Below, piece after piece: positions 7,525 to 16,198 of a stretch of DNA of 20,040 bases. Positions within the stretch are counted from its first letter, which is position 1, and each line of letters begins with the position of its first letter. The notes beneath the pieces are model-generated. The model did not search any database. It saw only the letters and a program-made list of their open reading frames with translations, and had not been told where the DNA came from. Source of the stretch: Epsilonproteobacteria bacterium UBA6211 (GTDB lineage Bacteria; Campylobacterota; Campylobacteria; Campylobacterales; Arcobacteraceae); contig DISL01000109.1 in assembly GCA_002421845.1 (NCBI GenBank), forward strand, positions 1 through 20,040, read 5' to 3'. The translations under genes and the position numbers were made by a program.

Positions 7525-8751
7525 TTAAAATATGATTATATCACTTTTTGAGCCGTTTGCAACGCTATATATTATCGTGCCGTGCTTCTTTGCATAGTAC
7601 TTCATAAGAAGTTTTTGCAAATTAGGTTCAATACTAGGTAAAAACCAAGCATTATTAGAAGTGGCTATCACATATTTTGGGTTACCTTCATATATCTCTT
7701 TGCTTGTTGCTTCGTAACATATTGCATTTCTAAACTTCAGACCTTTTATCTCAAAATCTGTAGGTTGCTCTGCCGGTACAAAATCTTCCGCACCTCCGTA
7801 AAATGTATCATTTATCCAATCAACCATAAATTTAGGCAAAGGTGTAGCCTCTCCAAACGGTACCAAAACCATCTTATTCGCTATTTGAAATTCACCTTTT
7901 GAGAAAAAATAGGTTGAATTATTGTGGTGAGTACCGTCAAAATAAATTCCACCCGTTACTATATCTATTTGGTAACTTAGCTCTTTCAATCTATCCATCA
8001 AAGGCTCTTTTGTATTTAGTGCCAAGGCAAATGTAGCCTCTGGTAAAACTACCACCTCGTACCCTTCATTTATAGCCGTTTCTATTTCACGTAAATTTTG
8101 ACTTATAAGGGTAGATTGGTACTCTCTGTGCCATTTTAAATCTTGTGGAGTATCCATGGTAACCAGTTTTATTTTTATATCCGGTAGTGTGACTTCAGTT
8201 TTCTTTATATCTATTACAAACAAAAGCGGTATCAAAAATATCAATAACAATTTAGGATTTATTTTATGGTTTTTTACATATATAAAAGTAGCAAAAAAGG
8301 CAAGAACGATAAAAAGAGTTAATTTGTCTGCCGTTAAATATGAAGTTACAAAAACTATTTCAGGCTTAAACCAGTTAAATCCCAGTGGTTCAAAAAACGA
8401 TAGGAGAAAAATACCAACAAATCTCAGATTAAATCTATCCAAATAACTCGTAACAAAAAACAAAACACCGTACAAAACGGCAAAAAATAAAACTATAAAC
8501 GGTATAAGATATTGTAGTTCATAGTAAATAAAACTTATACTAATCCACCAAAACCATAAAAGTCCTATAAAAAAACCATACCAAAATAGCCCTTTTTTGT
8601 CTAAAATAAGAGTACTATATAAGCCTAAAAGAGCAAAAAACGTATTTATTACTCTATTTTCAAATCCAAAGAAGTCTAAATATATAAACAAACTCAAACT
8701 TACAGCACCTAAAAAGGCTTTTATTATGTAACTTTTGGTAGAATTATCCAA
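7525..8751 (-). CDS. lnt: Apolipoprotein N-acyltransferase Lnt
   Basis: Inner-membrane enzyme that adds the third acyl chain to lipoproteins. Several N-terminal membrane helices precede a nitrilase-fold periplasmic domain. The catalytic triad is visible: Glu in VVLPEATF (residue 238), Lys in NKMVLVPFGE (293) and Cys in ICYEA (345), counted from the start chosen here. The protein ends soon after VANGSKSD, so the last transmembrane helix of the E. coli enzyme is absent; I believe this is usual in this phylum. The start is uncertain. The longest frame begins at 8826 but overlaps the divergent yajC by 52 bases. An ATG at 8799 has an AGAGG before it but still overlaps yajC. A TTG at 8751 gives a short cytosolic leader before the first helix and avoids overlap, so I used it. 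Downstream lies the luxP-like gene after 35 bases. Confidence 0.88.
   Translation of the reverse strand: MDNSTKSYIIKAFLGAVSLSLFIYLDFFGFENRVINTFFALLGLYSTLILDKKGLFWYGFFIGLLWFWWISISFIYYELQYLIPFIVLFFAVLYGVLFFVTSYLDRFNLRFVGIFLLSFFEPLGFNWFKPEIVFVTSYLTADKLTLFIVLAFFATFIYVKNHKINPKLLLIFLIPLLFVIDIKKTEVTLPDIKIKLVTMDTPQDLKWHREYQSTLISQNLREIETAINEGYEVVVLPEATFALALNTKEPLMDRLKELSYQIDIVTGGIYFDGTHHNNSTYFFSKGEFQIANKMVLVPFGEATPLPKFMVDWINDTFYGGAEDFVPAEQPTDFEIKGLKFRNAICYEATSKEIYEGNPKYVIATSNNAWFLPSIEPNLQKLLMKYYAKKHGTIIYSVANGSKSDIIIF
8739..8744 (+). promoter_or_regulatory. Candidate -10 element for the yajC-secDF operon
   Basis: TAGAAT, a 5/6 match to the sigma-70 -10, lies about 30 bases before the yajC ATG, preceded by a T-rich stretch. 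It sits within the first codons of the divergent lnt reading frame, so control regions of the two units must overlap. The assignment is positional inference. Confidence 0.4.
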
Positions 8752-8774
8752 ATTTCTCAAAAAAAGGACAGGAC

Positions 8775-9050
8775 ATGAATGAAGATTTGATAGGTTCATT
8801 ATTACCTCTGATTGTATTATTTGCAATTTTTTACTTTCTAATCATTAGACCGCAACAACAAACTGCGAAAAAACATAAGCAGATGTTAGAAAATATGAAA
8901 AAAGGCGATAAAATTGTAACAAGTGGTGGCTTAATAGCAGAAGTAGTAAAAGTTGAAGATGAGTTTTTTAGAATAAAACTTGCCGACAATACGGAAGTTA
9001 AAATCATCAAAGAGTACGTAGCTAGATTAGTTGACGAAGAAGCAAAGTAA
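8775..9050 (+). CDS. yajC: Sec translocon accessory subunit YajC
   Basis: A 91-residue single-span protein. An N-terminal helix (about residues 8-24, LLPLIVLFAIFYFLIIRP) is followed by the family hallmark RPQQ and a small cytoplasmic domain with GDKIVTSGGL. It is part of the SecDF-YajC complex that assists protein export. The ribosome site AAGGA at 8764-8768 is 6 bases from the ATG. It heads the plus-strand run, is divergent from lnt, and is followed by secD. Confidence 0.95.
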   Translation: MNEDLIGSLLPLIVLFAIFYFLIIRPQQQTAKKHKQMLENMKKGDKIVTSGGLIAEVVKVEDEFFRIKLADNTEVKIIKEYVARLVDEEAK

Positions 9051-9066
9051 GTATAAACTTACTTTG
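9043..9066 (+). other. Perfect inverted repeat across the yajC stop codon
   Basis: CAAAGTAAG, loop TATAAA, CTTACTTTG: a perfect 9-bp stem with a 6-base loop, covering the yajC TAA and ending 4 bases before the secD ribosome site. No T-tract follows, so it is not an obvious terminator. It could be an mRNA processing or stability hairpin, or could tune secD translation. The stem is mostly A-T, so its strength is modest. Confidence 0.5.
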
Positions 9067-9081
9067 TTATAAAGGATTACG

Positions 9082-10650
9082 GTGAAGTTTTTTAATTATA
9101 GAGTTGTAATATTTTTATTGTGTAGTGTTTTTGGGATAGTATTTACCATGCCGTCTATTTTGCAGACAGAGTCTGGACAAAAGGTTTCTTTAGGTCTTGA
9201 TTTGCAAGGTGGTTTGCATATGAGACTCGGTGTAAAAACAGAAGAAGCAGTACACAATAAAATTAGGTCGGTATCAACAAGTTTAAAATATTTTGCTCAA
9301 AAAGAGGGTATTTTAATAGAAGATTTTAGACTAGATGATAATAGCATTAAATTTATTCTACTTGACGGTGATGAAATAGAACGTTTAGAAGCTGAGATAA
9401 CAAAAATAAAAGGTATCCACTTTACAAAAGATGGAGAACTTAATTATACGCTGACTTTGACGGAGCAAGAGATTGTTTTGGTAAAAGATATGGCAGTTTC
9501 TCAAGCTGTTGAAACTATAAGAAATAGACTTGACCAGTTTGGTTTGGCTGAACCTTCGGTAACTAGACAAGGGATTAGTGATATAGTTGTAGAACTTCCG
9601 GGAATAAAAACCCAAGAAGATGAAAAACATGCTAGAGAGCTTATAGCACGTCCAGCCAACTTAGAACTTATGGCGGTAGATGAAGCAAGAGCAGACCAAG
9701 TATATGCCCTAAACGAACAAAGTGCTAGGGAATATGGCGATATAATAAGACTTGACGCAAAAGACTCTAAAGTAAAGTATTTATTAAAAGAACTTCCAAT
9801 ATTGACCGGTGAAGATGTAGTAGATGCAAGGGTTGTTTTTGACCAGTCAAATCTACCTGTTATAAATTTTACGTTAAGTAATGCAGGGGCTAGAATATTT
9901 GGAGATTTTACGGCTTCAAACGTAGGAACTCGTCTAGCTGTAGTTTTAGACGGTGAAGTATATTCAGCACCTGTGATAAGGGAGAGAATAGGCGGTGGAA
10001 GCGGACAAATAAGTGGAAGCTTTACCGTTATGGAAGCAGGAAATGTAGCTATTGCACTTAGAAGCGGTGCATTACCGGCGTCAGTAGAAATGCTTGAAAA
10101 AAGATCAGTTGGTCCAAGTCTTGGAGCAGATTCTATTCAAACTTCATTGGTTGCCCTTATAAGCGGTTTTGTGGCTATTGTTGTTTTTATGGTATGGTAC
10201 TATGGGTATGCAGGGATTATATCAAACCTTGCTCTAATATCAAATGTTTTTATCATTTTAGCGGTAATGGCGTTTTTCGGTGCTACTCTTACGTTACCGG
10301 GTATGGCAGGTATAGTATTGACTATAGGTATGGCGGTAGATGCAAACGTAATTATCAATGAGAGAATCAGAGAATTTATCAAAGAAGGTAAATCTGTAGC
10401 AAAAGCTGTAGAAGAGGGTTATGCAAATGCTATGAGAGCTATTTTGGATGCAAATATCACTACGCTTTTGGCTGCTATTATCCTTTATGCTTACGGTACG
10501 GGTCCTGTAAAAGGTTTTGCTATTACTATTTCTATAGGTATTTTAGCTTCTATGATTACTGCTATTTTAGGAACGCACGGTATTTATATAGCTTTATTAC
10601 AAAAAATTAGTAGAGACAAAAACAACAAAAAATGGTTTGGAATCAAATAA
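9082..10650 (+). CDS. secD: Protein translocase subunit SecD
   Basis: A 522-residue RND-family membrane protein that uses the proton motive force to pull exported proteins across the inner membrane. TM1 is at about residues 7-23, followed by the signature GLDLQGGLHMRL (about 38-49), a large periplasmic P1 domain, then a block of membrane helices from about 350 onward containing GIVLTIGMAVDANVIINERI. Length is close to C. jejuni SecD. The start is GTG at 9082, supported by AAAGGA at 9071-9076 with 5-base spacing; no better start is near. secF follows 9 bases after the stop. Confidence 0.96.
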   Translation: MKFFNYRVVIFLLCSVFGIVFTMPSILQTESGQKVSLGLDLQGGLHMRLGVKTEEAVHNKIRSVSTSLKYFAQKEGILIEDFRLDDNSIKFILLDGDEIERLEAEITKIKGIHFTKDGELNYTLTLTEQEIVLVKDMAVSQAVETIRNRLDQFGLAEPSVTRQGISDIVVELPGIKTQEDEKHARELIARPANLELMAVDEARADQVYALNEQSAREYGDIIRLDAKDSKVKYLLKELPILTGEDVVDARVVFDQSNLPVINFTLSNAGARIFGDFTASNVGTRLAVVLDGEVYSAPVIRERIGGGSGQISGSFTVMEAGNVAIALRSGALPASVEMLEKRSVGPSLGADSIQTSLVALISGFVAIVVFMVWYYGYAGIISNLALISNVFIILAVMAFFGATLTLPGMAGIVLTIGMAVDANVIINERIREFIKEGKSVAKAVEEGYANAMRAILDANITTLLAAIILYAYGTGPVKGFAITISIGILASMITAILGTHGIYIALLQKISRDKNNKKWFGIK

Positions 10651-10659
10651 GGATAGGCG

Positions 10660-11631
10660 ATGGAATTTTTCAAAAGTGATAAAGTTTATGATTTTATGAA
10701 GTATAGAATCCCATTTTTGGGTCTATCACTGTTTTTATTTGTATCGTCTTTGATACTTATTAGCACCAAAGGTCTAAATTTCGGTATAGATTTTGTGGGT
10801 GGTTCTATTATACAAGTCAAATACGAACAAGAAGCACCGATAAACTCTATAAGAGAAGAGTTATCAAAACATGACGTATTTAAAAGTGCCGTTGTGACTG
10901 AATTTGGAAGTAGTGATGAGGTTGTTATCAAAATCACGAATACATCTACCGAACTTGGTAGTGATATAGGTGACCAAGTAAGTTCAGTGTTAAAAAGTAC
11001 GGGTAATTTTGAGCTAAGACGTGTTGATATGGTTGGACCAAAAGTCGGTAACGAGCTTAGAGAAAAAGGTATTATAGCACTAGTCCTTGCATTGTCTGTT
11101 ATTTTGATTTACGTAAGTTATAGATTTGAGTGGAGATTTGCCGTATCATCTATATTAGCTTTAGTGCACGATTTAGTTATAGCAGTAGGTGCTATTTCAT
11201 TGTTTAGCGTTGAAGTAAATCTTGATATTCTAGCGGCACTTTTGACCGTACTTGGATATTCTATCAATGATACGATTATAGTATTTGATAGAGTTAGAGA
11301 AAAAGTATCACAATCAAATTCTAGTGAATTAACTGAAATTATAAATGATTCGGTATCAAATACATTATCACGTACAACACTAACATCATTTACTACTTTA
11401 TTAGTCGTACTTACACTTTATATATTCGGTAGTGAAATTATAAGCGGTTTTTCATTTACGTTGCTTGTAGGTATAGTTGTGGGTACATATAGTTCTATAT
11501 TTGTAGCATCCACGTTTTTAGTTCAGTTACAATTTAGTGTTAATAATTTTAGACAAAAAGAAGCAGAAAAACTTAAAAAACAAAAAGAGAAAGATAGAAT
11601 AAGAGCTATGTATGAAAAAGGCGTAGTTTAA
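10660..11631 (+). CDS. secF: Protein translocase subunit SecF
   Basis: A 323-residue partner of SecD. TM1 is at about 16-35; the SecD/SecF signature NFGIDFVGGSIIQ lies near residue 41-53, then a periplasmic domain, then membrane helices with YSINDTIIVFDRVRE, the conserved SecF TM4 region. The C-terminal tail is Lys-rich and cytoplasmic. The ribosome site TAAGGA overlaps the secD stop, indicating coupled expression. Confidence 0.96.
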   Translation: MEFFKSDKVYDFMKYRIPFLGLSLFLFVSSLILISTKGLNFGIDFVGGSIIQVKYEQEAPINSIREELSKHDVFKSAVVTEFGSSDEVVIKITNTSTELGSDIGDQVSSVLKSTGNFELRRVDMVGPKVGNELREKGIIALVLALSVILIYVSYRFEWRFAVSSILALVHDLVIAVGAISLFSVEVNLDILAALLTVLGYSINDTIIVFDRVREKVSQSNSSELTEIINDSVSNTLSRTTLTSFTTLLVVLTLYIFGSEIISGFSFTLLVGIVVGTYSSIFVASTFLVQLQFSVNNFRQKEAEKLKKQKEKDRIRAMYEKGVV

Positions 11632-11644
11632 TTAAGGAGAAAAG

Positions 11645-11989
11645 ATGGATTGGGGAAAGGTAATATTTGTATTTTTTACGTTGATGTCTTTGACTACAAC
11701 GGCAGGGTTTTTGTATGAGCCGGATGTAATCTTACTGTTTATCGCAGCAAGTGTAAACGTTATTTCAACTATTTTGAAAATAGGTGTCAAAAATCTACTT
11801 TCGGCTGAATTGTTGGCTAGTTCATTGGTTGCAGATTTACACTTGATACCTGCGTTTATAGTTATGACGTCAACAGACCATTTGGGTCTTGCTATCGGTC
11901 TTGCAATAGGTGCAATAGCGGCAAATATGTTTTCGGTAGCACTTACTCTTATAGAGAGTGCAAAAGCACAAGAAAAAGAAGAATATTAA
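11645..11989 (+). CDS. Small conserved integral membrane protein of unknown function (possibly DUF6394)
   Basis: A 114-residue, strongly hydrophobic protein with about four membrane segments (around residues 6-23, 25-45, 50-80, 82-105) and a short acidic cytoplasmic tail ending in KEEY. It has an excellent ribosome site, AAGGAG at 11635-11640, and follows secF by 13 bases, so it is very likely expressed with secDF. I recall a family of this type in Campylobacterota placed between secF and leuS (DUF6394), but the family number is from memory and should be treated as tentative. No catalytic motif is seen; a link to export or membrane assembly is only suggested by position. Confidence 0.85.
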   Translation: MDWGKVIFVFFTLMSLTTTAGFLYEPDVILLFIAASVNVISTILKIGVKNLLSAELLASSLVADLHLIPAFIVMTSTDHLGLAIGLAIGAIAANMFSVALTLIESAKAQEKEEY

Positions 11990-11991
11990 AT

Positions 11992-12079
11992 TCGTGAGTC
12001 GTGAATCGTTAATCGTGAGTCGTAAAGAAAAATACTACTTACGAATTACTACTCACGACTTACGACTAATGATTTACGG
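11992..12079 (+). repeat. Palindromic array of degenerate 7-bp repeats before leuS
   Basis: Five direct heptamers (TCGTGAG, TCGTGAA, TCGTTAA, TCGTGAG, TCGTAAA; 11992-12026) are followed by an 11-base centre and then six heptamers in inverted orientation (CTTACGA, ATTACTA, CTCACGA, CTTACGA, CTAATGA, TTTACGG; 12038-12079). Consensus is about TCGTRAR. The arms can fold back in several registers. The right end touches GGAG (12078-12081), the leuS ribosome site. The block happens to be open in the leuS frame, which could mislead start-site calls. I recognise it as resembling small dispersed repeats whose chance translations contain LTTHDSR-like strings, but cannot show genome-wide copies from one window. 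Confidence 0.85.
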
Positions 12080-12086
12080 AGTAAAT

Positions 12087-14528
12087 ATGCAATATAATCC
12101 ACAAGAGATTGAAAAGAAATGGCAAAATTTTTGGGCTGAAAATAATAGTTTTGAGCCAAGTAACGATAAAACAAAAGAGAAAAAATATATTTTAAGTATG
12201 TTCCCTTATCCAAGCGGAAGAATACATATGGGGCATGTTAGAAACTATGCTATTGGTGATGCTTTTGCTAGATATTATAGAAAAAACGGCTTTAACGTTC
12301 TTCACCCGATAGGTTGGGATAGTTTTGGTATGCCTGCTGAAAATGCAGCAATAAAACTAAAACTGCATCCAAAAAAATGGACCTATGAAAATATAGACTA
12401 TATGAGAAGTGAGTTGAACTCTCTAGGACTTTCTTTTAGTAAAAACCAAGAGTTTGCTACAAGTGATGAGCTTTATACGAAGTGGGAACAAGAGTTTATT
12501 ATCAAGATGTATGAAGCAGGAATTTTGTATCGAAAACTTACTACCGTAAACTGGTGTCCACATGACTTGACGGTACTAGCAAATGAGCAAGTTGAAGATG
12601 AGTGTTGTTGGAGATGCGGTACAAAAGTAGTTCAAAGAGAAATGCCTGGGTATTATGTGGCTATTACAAAATATGCCGATGAACTTCTTACCTCTTTAGA
12701 AACTTTAAAAGAGGGATGGCCATCACAAGTTCTTACTATGCAAGAAAACTGGATAGGAAAAAGTAGCGGTTTGGAGTTTGATTTTGCACTTAGCGAGAGT
12801 TCAAAGGCAAAACTTGGAAACAACTTCGATAAATTTTCAGTATTTACCACAAGACCTGATACGATTTATGGTGTGAGTTATACAGCTTTAGCACCTGATC
12901 ATGAGATAGTAAAATATATAGTGAAAAACTCACTGGTTGATGATACAAAACTAGCAAAACTAACAACTATGATGAACACTCCTGAAAAACAAAGAATGAC
13001 GGAAGATAAAGACGGAGTTGAGCTTGGTATTACGGTAGTTCATCCTTTGACAGGTCAAGAAGTACCGGTATTTGTGGCAAACTTTGTACTTGGAAGCTAT
13101 GGAAGCGGTGCGGTTATGGCTGTTCCTGCCCATGATGAGAGAGATTTTGAGTTTGCAAGTAAATTTAATTTACCGATTCATAGAGTGATTATCGCTGATG
13201 ATATGGGCGATGGGTGTTATACTGGTGAAGGTAAATTGGTTGATAGTGACAAATTCAATTCTATGTCAAATGTTGAAGCAAAAGAGGCTATTATAAACCA
13301 CTTTGAAGCTACAAAACTAGGAAAAAGAACAATCAACTATAAACTAAGAGATTGGGGTATTAGCAGACAAAGATATTGGGGAGCACCTATCCCTTTTGTA
13401 CATTGTGATGAGTGTGGACTTGTCCCTGAAAAAATAGAAAATCTACCTATTGCATTACCGCAAGACGTAGAGATAACGGGTGAGGGAAATCCTCTTGATA
13501 CTCATCCTACTTGGAAGCATTGCAAATGTCCAAAGTGCGGTAAAGATGCTCTAAGAGAAACAGATACTATGGATACGTTTGTACAATCAAGCTGGTATTT
13601 CCTAAGATATGCAACAGACCATAAAAAATGGCAAACTACGGGTATAGACAAGAGTGATAGTGAGTATTGGATGGATGTTGACCATTACATAGGCGGTATA
13701 GAACACGCTATTTTACACCTTTTATATGCTAGATTTTTCACAAAAGCACTAAGAGATGTTGGATATACCACTTCAAGTGAGCCTTTTAAAAACCTTTTAA
13801 CACAAGGTATGGTTCTAAAAGACGGTGCTAAAATGTCCAAATCAAAAGGCAACGTAGTTGACCCTGATAGCATTATCAAAGAGTTTGGTGCCGATACCGC
13901 AAGGCTATTTATGCTTTTTGCTGCACCTCCAACCAAAGAGCTTGAGTGGAATGATAGTGCAGTTGAGGGTGCTTATAGATTTTTGAGAAGATTTTATGAT
14001 AAGTCTTTTGGATTTGAGCTAAAAGAGTTTTCAAATATTGAGCATGGTGTCTTATCAAAAGAGGAAAAATTTGCTAGAAAGAAAGTGTATGAAGCACTGA
14101 AAAAAGCAAATGAAGTATATACAAAAACATATACATTCAACACTTTAATAGCAGCTGTTATGGAAGCTATGAATGCACTAAACGACCAATCAAACGATAT
14201 GGTATGGAGTGAGGGGTATTATATCCTTACAAATATCCTAGAACCTATCGTTCCTCATGTTTGTAGCGAAGTTGCCGATAGATTATTCGGTAGAGCAAAC
14301 TTTGATAAGCTTCTTGATATTAAAGAAGAGGTGTTTGAAGAGTCGTTTATAAACTATGCCGTTACAATAAACGGTAAAAAAAGAGCAGAACTTCAAATAG
14401 ATAAAACATTTACAAAAGAGCAAACACTTGAATTTGCAAAAAAAGAGTGTGCAAAGTGGCTTGACGGTAAAGAGATTATAAAAGAGATATTAGTTCCAAA
14501 TAAACTAATAAATATCGTAATAAAGTAA
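12087..14528 (+). CDS. leuS: Leucyl-tRNA synthetase
   Basis: An 813-residue class I aminoacyl-tRNA synthetase. HMGH (HIGH motif) is at residues 47-50 and KMSKS at 582-586. The CP1 editing domain shows TTRPDTIYG and HDERD. Zinc-type Cys pairs occur in the ECCWRCG segment and again in CDECG with CPKCG. Start: ATG at 12087 begins MQYNPQEIEKKWQ, typical of the family, with GGAG at 12078-12081 five bases before. In-frame ATGs at 12069 and 11958 would only add residues read from the heptamer repeat, so they are rejected. The lptE gene follows 4 bases after the stop. Confidence 0.97.
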   Translation: MQYNPQEIEKKWQNFWAENNSFEPSNDKTKEKKYILSMFPYPSGRIHMGHVRNYAIGDAFARYYRKNGFNVLHPIGWDSFGMPAENAAIKLKLHPKKWTYENIDYMRSELNSLGLSFSKNQEFATSDELYTKWEQEFIIKMYEAGILYRKLTTVNWCPHDLTVLANEQVEDECCWRCGTKVVQREMPGYYVAITKYADELLTSLETLKEGWPSQVLTMQENWIGKSSGLEFDFALSESSKAKLGNNFDKFSVFTTRPDTIYGVSYTALAPDHEIVKYIVKNSLVDDTKLAKLTTMMNTPEKQRMTEDKDGVELGITVVHPLTGQEVPVFVANFVLGSYGSGAVMAVPAHDERDFEFASKFNLPIHRVIIADDMGDGCYTGEGKLVDSDKFNSMSNVEAKEAIINHFEATKLGKRTINYKLRDWGISRQRYWGAPIPFVHCDECGLVPEKIENLPIALPQDVEITGEGNPLDTHPTWKHCKCPKCGKDALRETDTMDTFVQSSWYFLRYATDHKKWQTTGIDKSDSEYWMDVDHYIGGIEHAILHLLYARFFTKALRDVGYTTSSEPFKNLLTQGMVLKDGAKMSKSKGNVVDPDSIIKEFGADTARLFMLFAAPPTKELEWNDSAVEGAYRFLRRFYDKSFGFELKEFSNIEHGVLSKEEKFARKKVYEALKKANEVYTKTYTFNTLIAAVMEAMNALNDQSNDMVWSEGYYILTNILEPIVPHVCSEVADRLFGRANFDKLLDIKEEVFEESFINYAVTINGKKRAELQIDKTFTKEQTLEFAKKECAKWLDGKEIIKEILVPNKLINIVIK

Positions 14529-14532
14529 AACA

Positions 14533-15054
14533 ATGAAAAAAACACTATTAAATTTTGCGGTTATAGGACTTTTGTTTTTAGGCGGTTGCGGTTATAAACC
14601 GGTAAGCCATTATGCAAGAGAGCAAATTCACGGTTTGGTTTACGTTAACAGTGAAACTTCTTTACAAGATCCGCAAAATAGTGTTATTTTACAAGATAGT
14701 ATCTCTCAAATGATAGTGGGTAATCTTGGTCTTGTTTTGACGGATAAAAAAGAATTGGCTGATACGATAGTAAATGTTTCTTTAGGAAAACCTAGAATTT
14801 CTCAAATTCAGTATGATACACAAGGTTACGTAAGAACATATAGAGCCAATGTTACAGTAACTTTAAATTATGACAACAAAGTAAAAAAAGGTACCGTAAG
14901 CAGTAGCGGTGAATATGATTTTGAAGCCGGAGATATTTATACTATAACCGATGCAGAGAGATTTAATGCCATCAAACAAGCCTCATCCAAAGCATTGGAA
15001 GATATTTTAGGAAAATTAGCTGTAGAGAGTTTTAAGCGTGATAAGTCAAATTGA
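14533..15054 (+). CDS. lptE: LPS-assembly lipoprotein LptE
   Basis: A 173-residue lipoprotein. The signal peptide ends in the lipobox LGGC with Cys at about residue 19, followed by GYKP, the usual start of mature LptE. The rest is a small alpha/beta domain with alternating strands (YRANVTVTLNYD). LptE plugs the LptD outer-membrane pore that inserts LPS. The position between leuS and folC matches the C. jejuni and H. pylori order. There is no strong ribosome site; it lies 4 bases after leuS, so coupling is likely. Family assignment rests on lipobox, size and position more than on sharp motifs. Confidence 0.85.
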   Translation: MKKTLLNFAVIGLLFLGGCGYKPVSHYAREQIHGLVYVNSETSLQDPQNSVILQDSISQMIVGNLGLVLTDKKELADTIVNVSLGKPRISQIQYDTQGYVRTYRANVTVTLNYDNKVKKGTVSSSGEYDFEAGDIYTITDAERFNAIKQASSKALEDILGKLAVESFKRDKSN

Positions 15055-16198
15055 TGTAAGCCTTGAAATTATCTCTTTAAAAGATTTTTTAGAAAAAAAA
15101 ACTCTTTTTTTTAGTGAAATAAATATAAATAAAGTTAAGATTGCTTGGGACTATATAAGCTTTTGTGCAAAGCCAAAGTGTACTATTCATATAATAGGTA
15201 CAAACGGCAAAGGGAGTACAGGGCGTATTTTGGCTGAGTATTTACTAAAAAAAGATTACTCTGTTTTGCATTATACTTCTCCACATATTCTTAAATTCAA
15301 TGAACGTATATGGATAAACGGTAACGATATAGATGATTCAACATTAGAAAAAGCTCATCAAAAACTACAAAAACTTCTACCACAAGAGTATATAGAAAAC
15401 CTTTCATATTTTGAATATACTACACTTTTGGCATTGCTATTAAGTAACGATATGGACTTTTTAGTACTTGAAGCAGGATTAGGCGGAGAGTTTGATGCTA
15501 CAAACGTCATTAAAAACGATTTAACTATTCTTACAACCATAGACTATGACCATCAAGATTTTTTAGGTGGCACTATAGAAGAGATAACTTCCACAAAAGT
15601 TCGTAGTATGGATAGTGCGGTTATCGTTGCAAAACAAATCCATGATGAAGTTTATGATATAGCAAGAAATATTGCTCTTTCAAAAGGTTTGAAATATTTT
15701 AGATTTGATGATTTTGATAGTTCAAAAAAGAATTATGAGATTTTTGAGCAAAAATTTCTAAACGACAATCTTTTATCTGTTATTGCAGCACTAGAATATT
15801 TACAAATTCCCTTGGATATTGAGGCTTTTAAAGGTATAACTATAAAAGGTAGATGTCAAAAAATTACACCCAACATTACCGTAGATGTGGGGCATAATCC
15901 ACTTGGTGCTTATGCAATATACAAAGAATTTGCCAACAAAAAAGTTTCTTTAGTATATAATACACTAAGAGATAAAGATTATAAAAAAGTTTTATCTATT
16001 TTAAAGCCCATAATTGAGCATTTATATATTATCGAGATTGATGATACAAGGGCTTTAGAAAGAGATAAGCTTGAAAATATTTTAAATGAGCTTGATATAA
16101 GTTATAGTAGTTTTACAAATATCCCTTATGATAGGGAGATATTAGTTTTTGGCTCATTTAAGGTTGTAGAGGAGTTTTTAAAGTTTTATGAGAAATAG
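15038..16198 (+). CDS. folC: Folylpolyglutamate synthase / dihydrofolate synthase FolC
   Basis: A 386-residue Mur-ligase-family enzyme that adds glutamate to dihydropteroate and folates. The ATP-binding loop GTNGKGSTG begins near residue 54. LEAGLGGEFDATNV, TTIDYDHQDFLG and VDVGHNPLGA follow in the family order. The start is GTG at 15038, inside the last 17 bases of lptE; no ATG gives a better N terminus. The 3' end overlaps the M23 gene by 11 bases. It is shorter than E. coli FolC (about 420 residues), as is common in this phylum. Confidence 0.95.
   Translation: MISQIDVSLEIISLKDFLEKKTLFFSEININKVKIAWDYISFCAKPKCTIHIIGTNGKGSTGRILAEYLLKKDYSVLHYTSPHILKFNERIWINGNDIDDSTLEKAHQKLQKLLPQEYIENLSYFEYTTLLALLLSNDMDFLVLEAGLGGEFDATNVIKNDLTILTTIDYDHQDFLGGTIEEITSTKVRSMDSAVIVAKQIHDEVYDIARNIALSKGLKYFRFDDFDSSKKNYEIFEQKFLNDNLLSVIAALEYLQIPLDIEAFKGITIKGRCQKITPNITVDVGHNPLGAYAIYKEFANKKVSLVYNTLRDKDYKKVLSILKPIIEHLYIIEIDDTRALERDKLENILNELDISYSSFTNIPYDREILVFGSFKVVEEFLKFYEK

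Noticed and set aside
8156..8446. 96-codon plus-strand frame
   Set aside because: Antisense to the lnt membrane region; no start signal and no recognisable protein features.
9043..9066. Rho-independent terminator between yajC and secD
   Set aside because: The stem is A-T rich and no T-tract follows; secD also depends on the same transcript.
11992..12079. CRISPR array or tRNA at the repeat before leuS
   Set aside because: Units are only 7 bp with no spacers and form a palindrome; no cloverleaf is seen.
11958..12086. N-terminal extension of the leuS reading frame
   Set aside because: It translates the heptamer repeat and the end of the previous gene. The LeuRS family N terminus and the GGAG site place the start at 12087.
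12653..13936. Minus-strand frames within leuS
   Set aside because: Shadows of a strongly conserved gene with no independent support.
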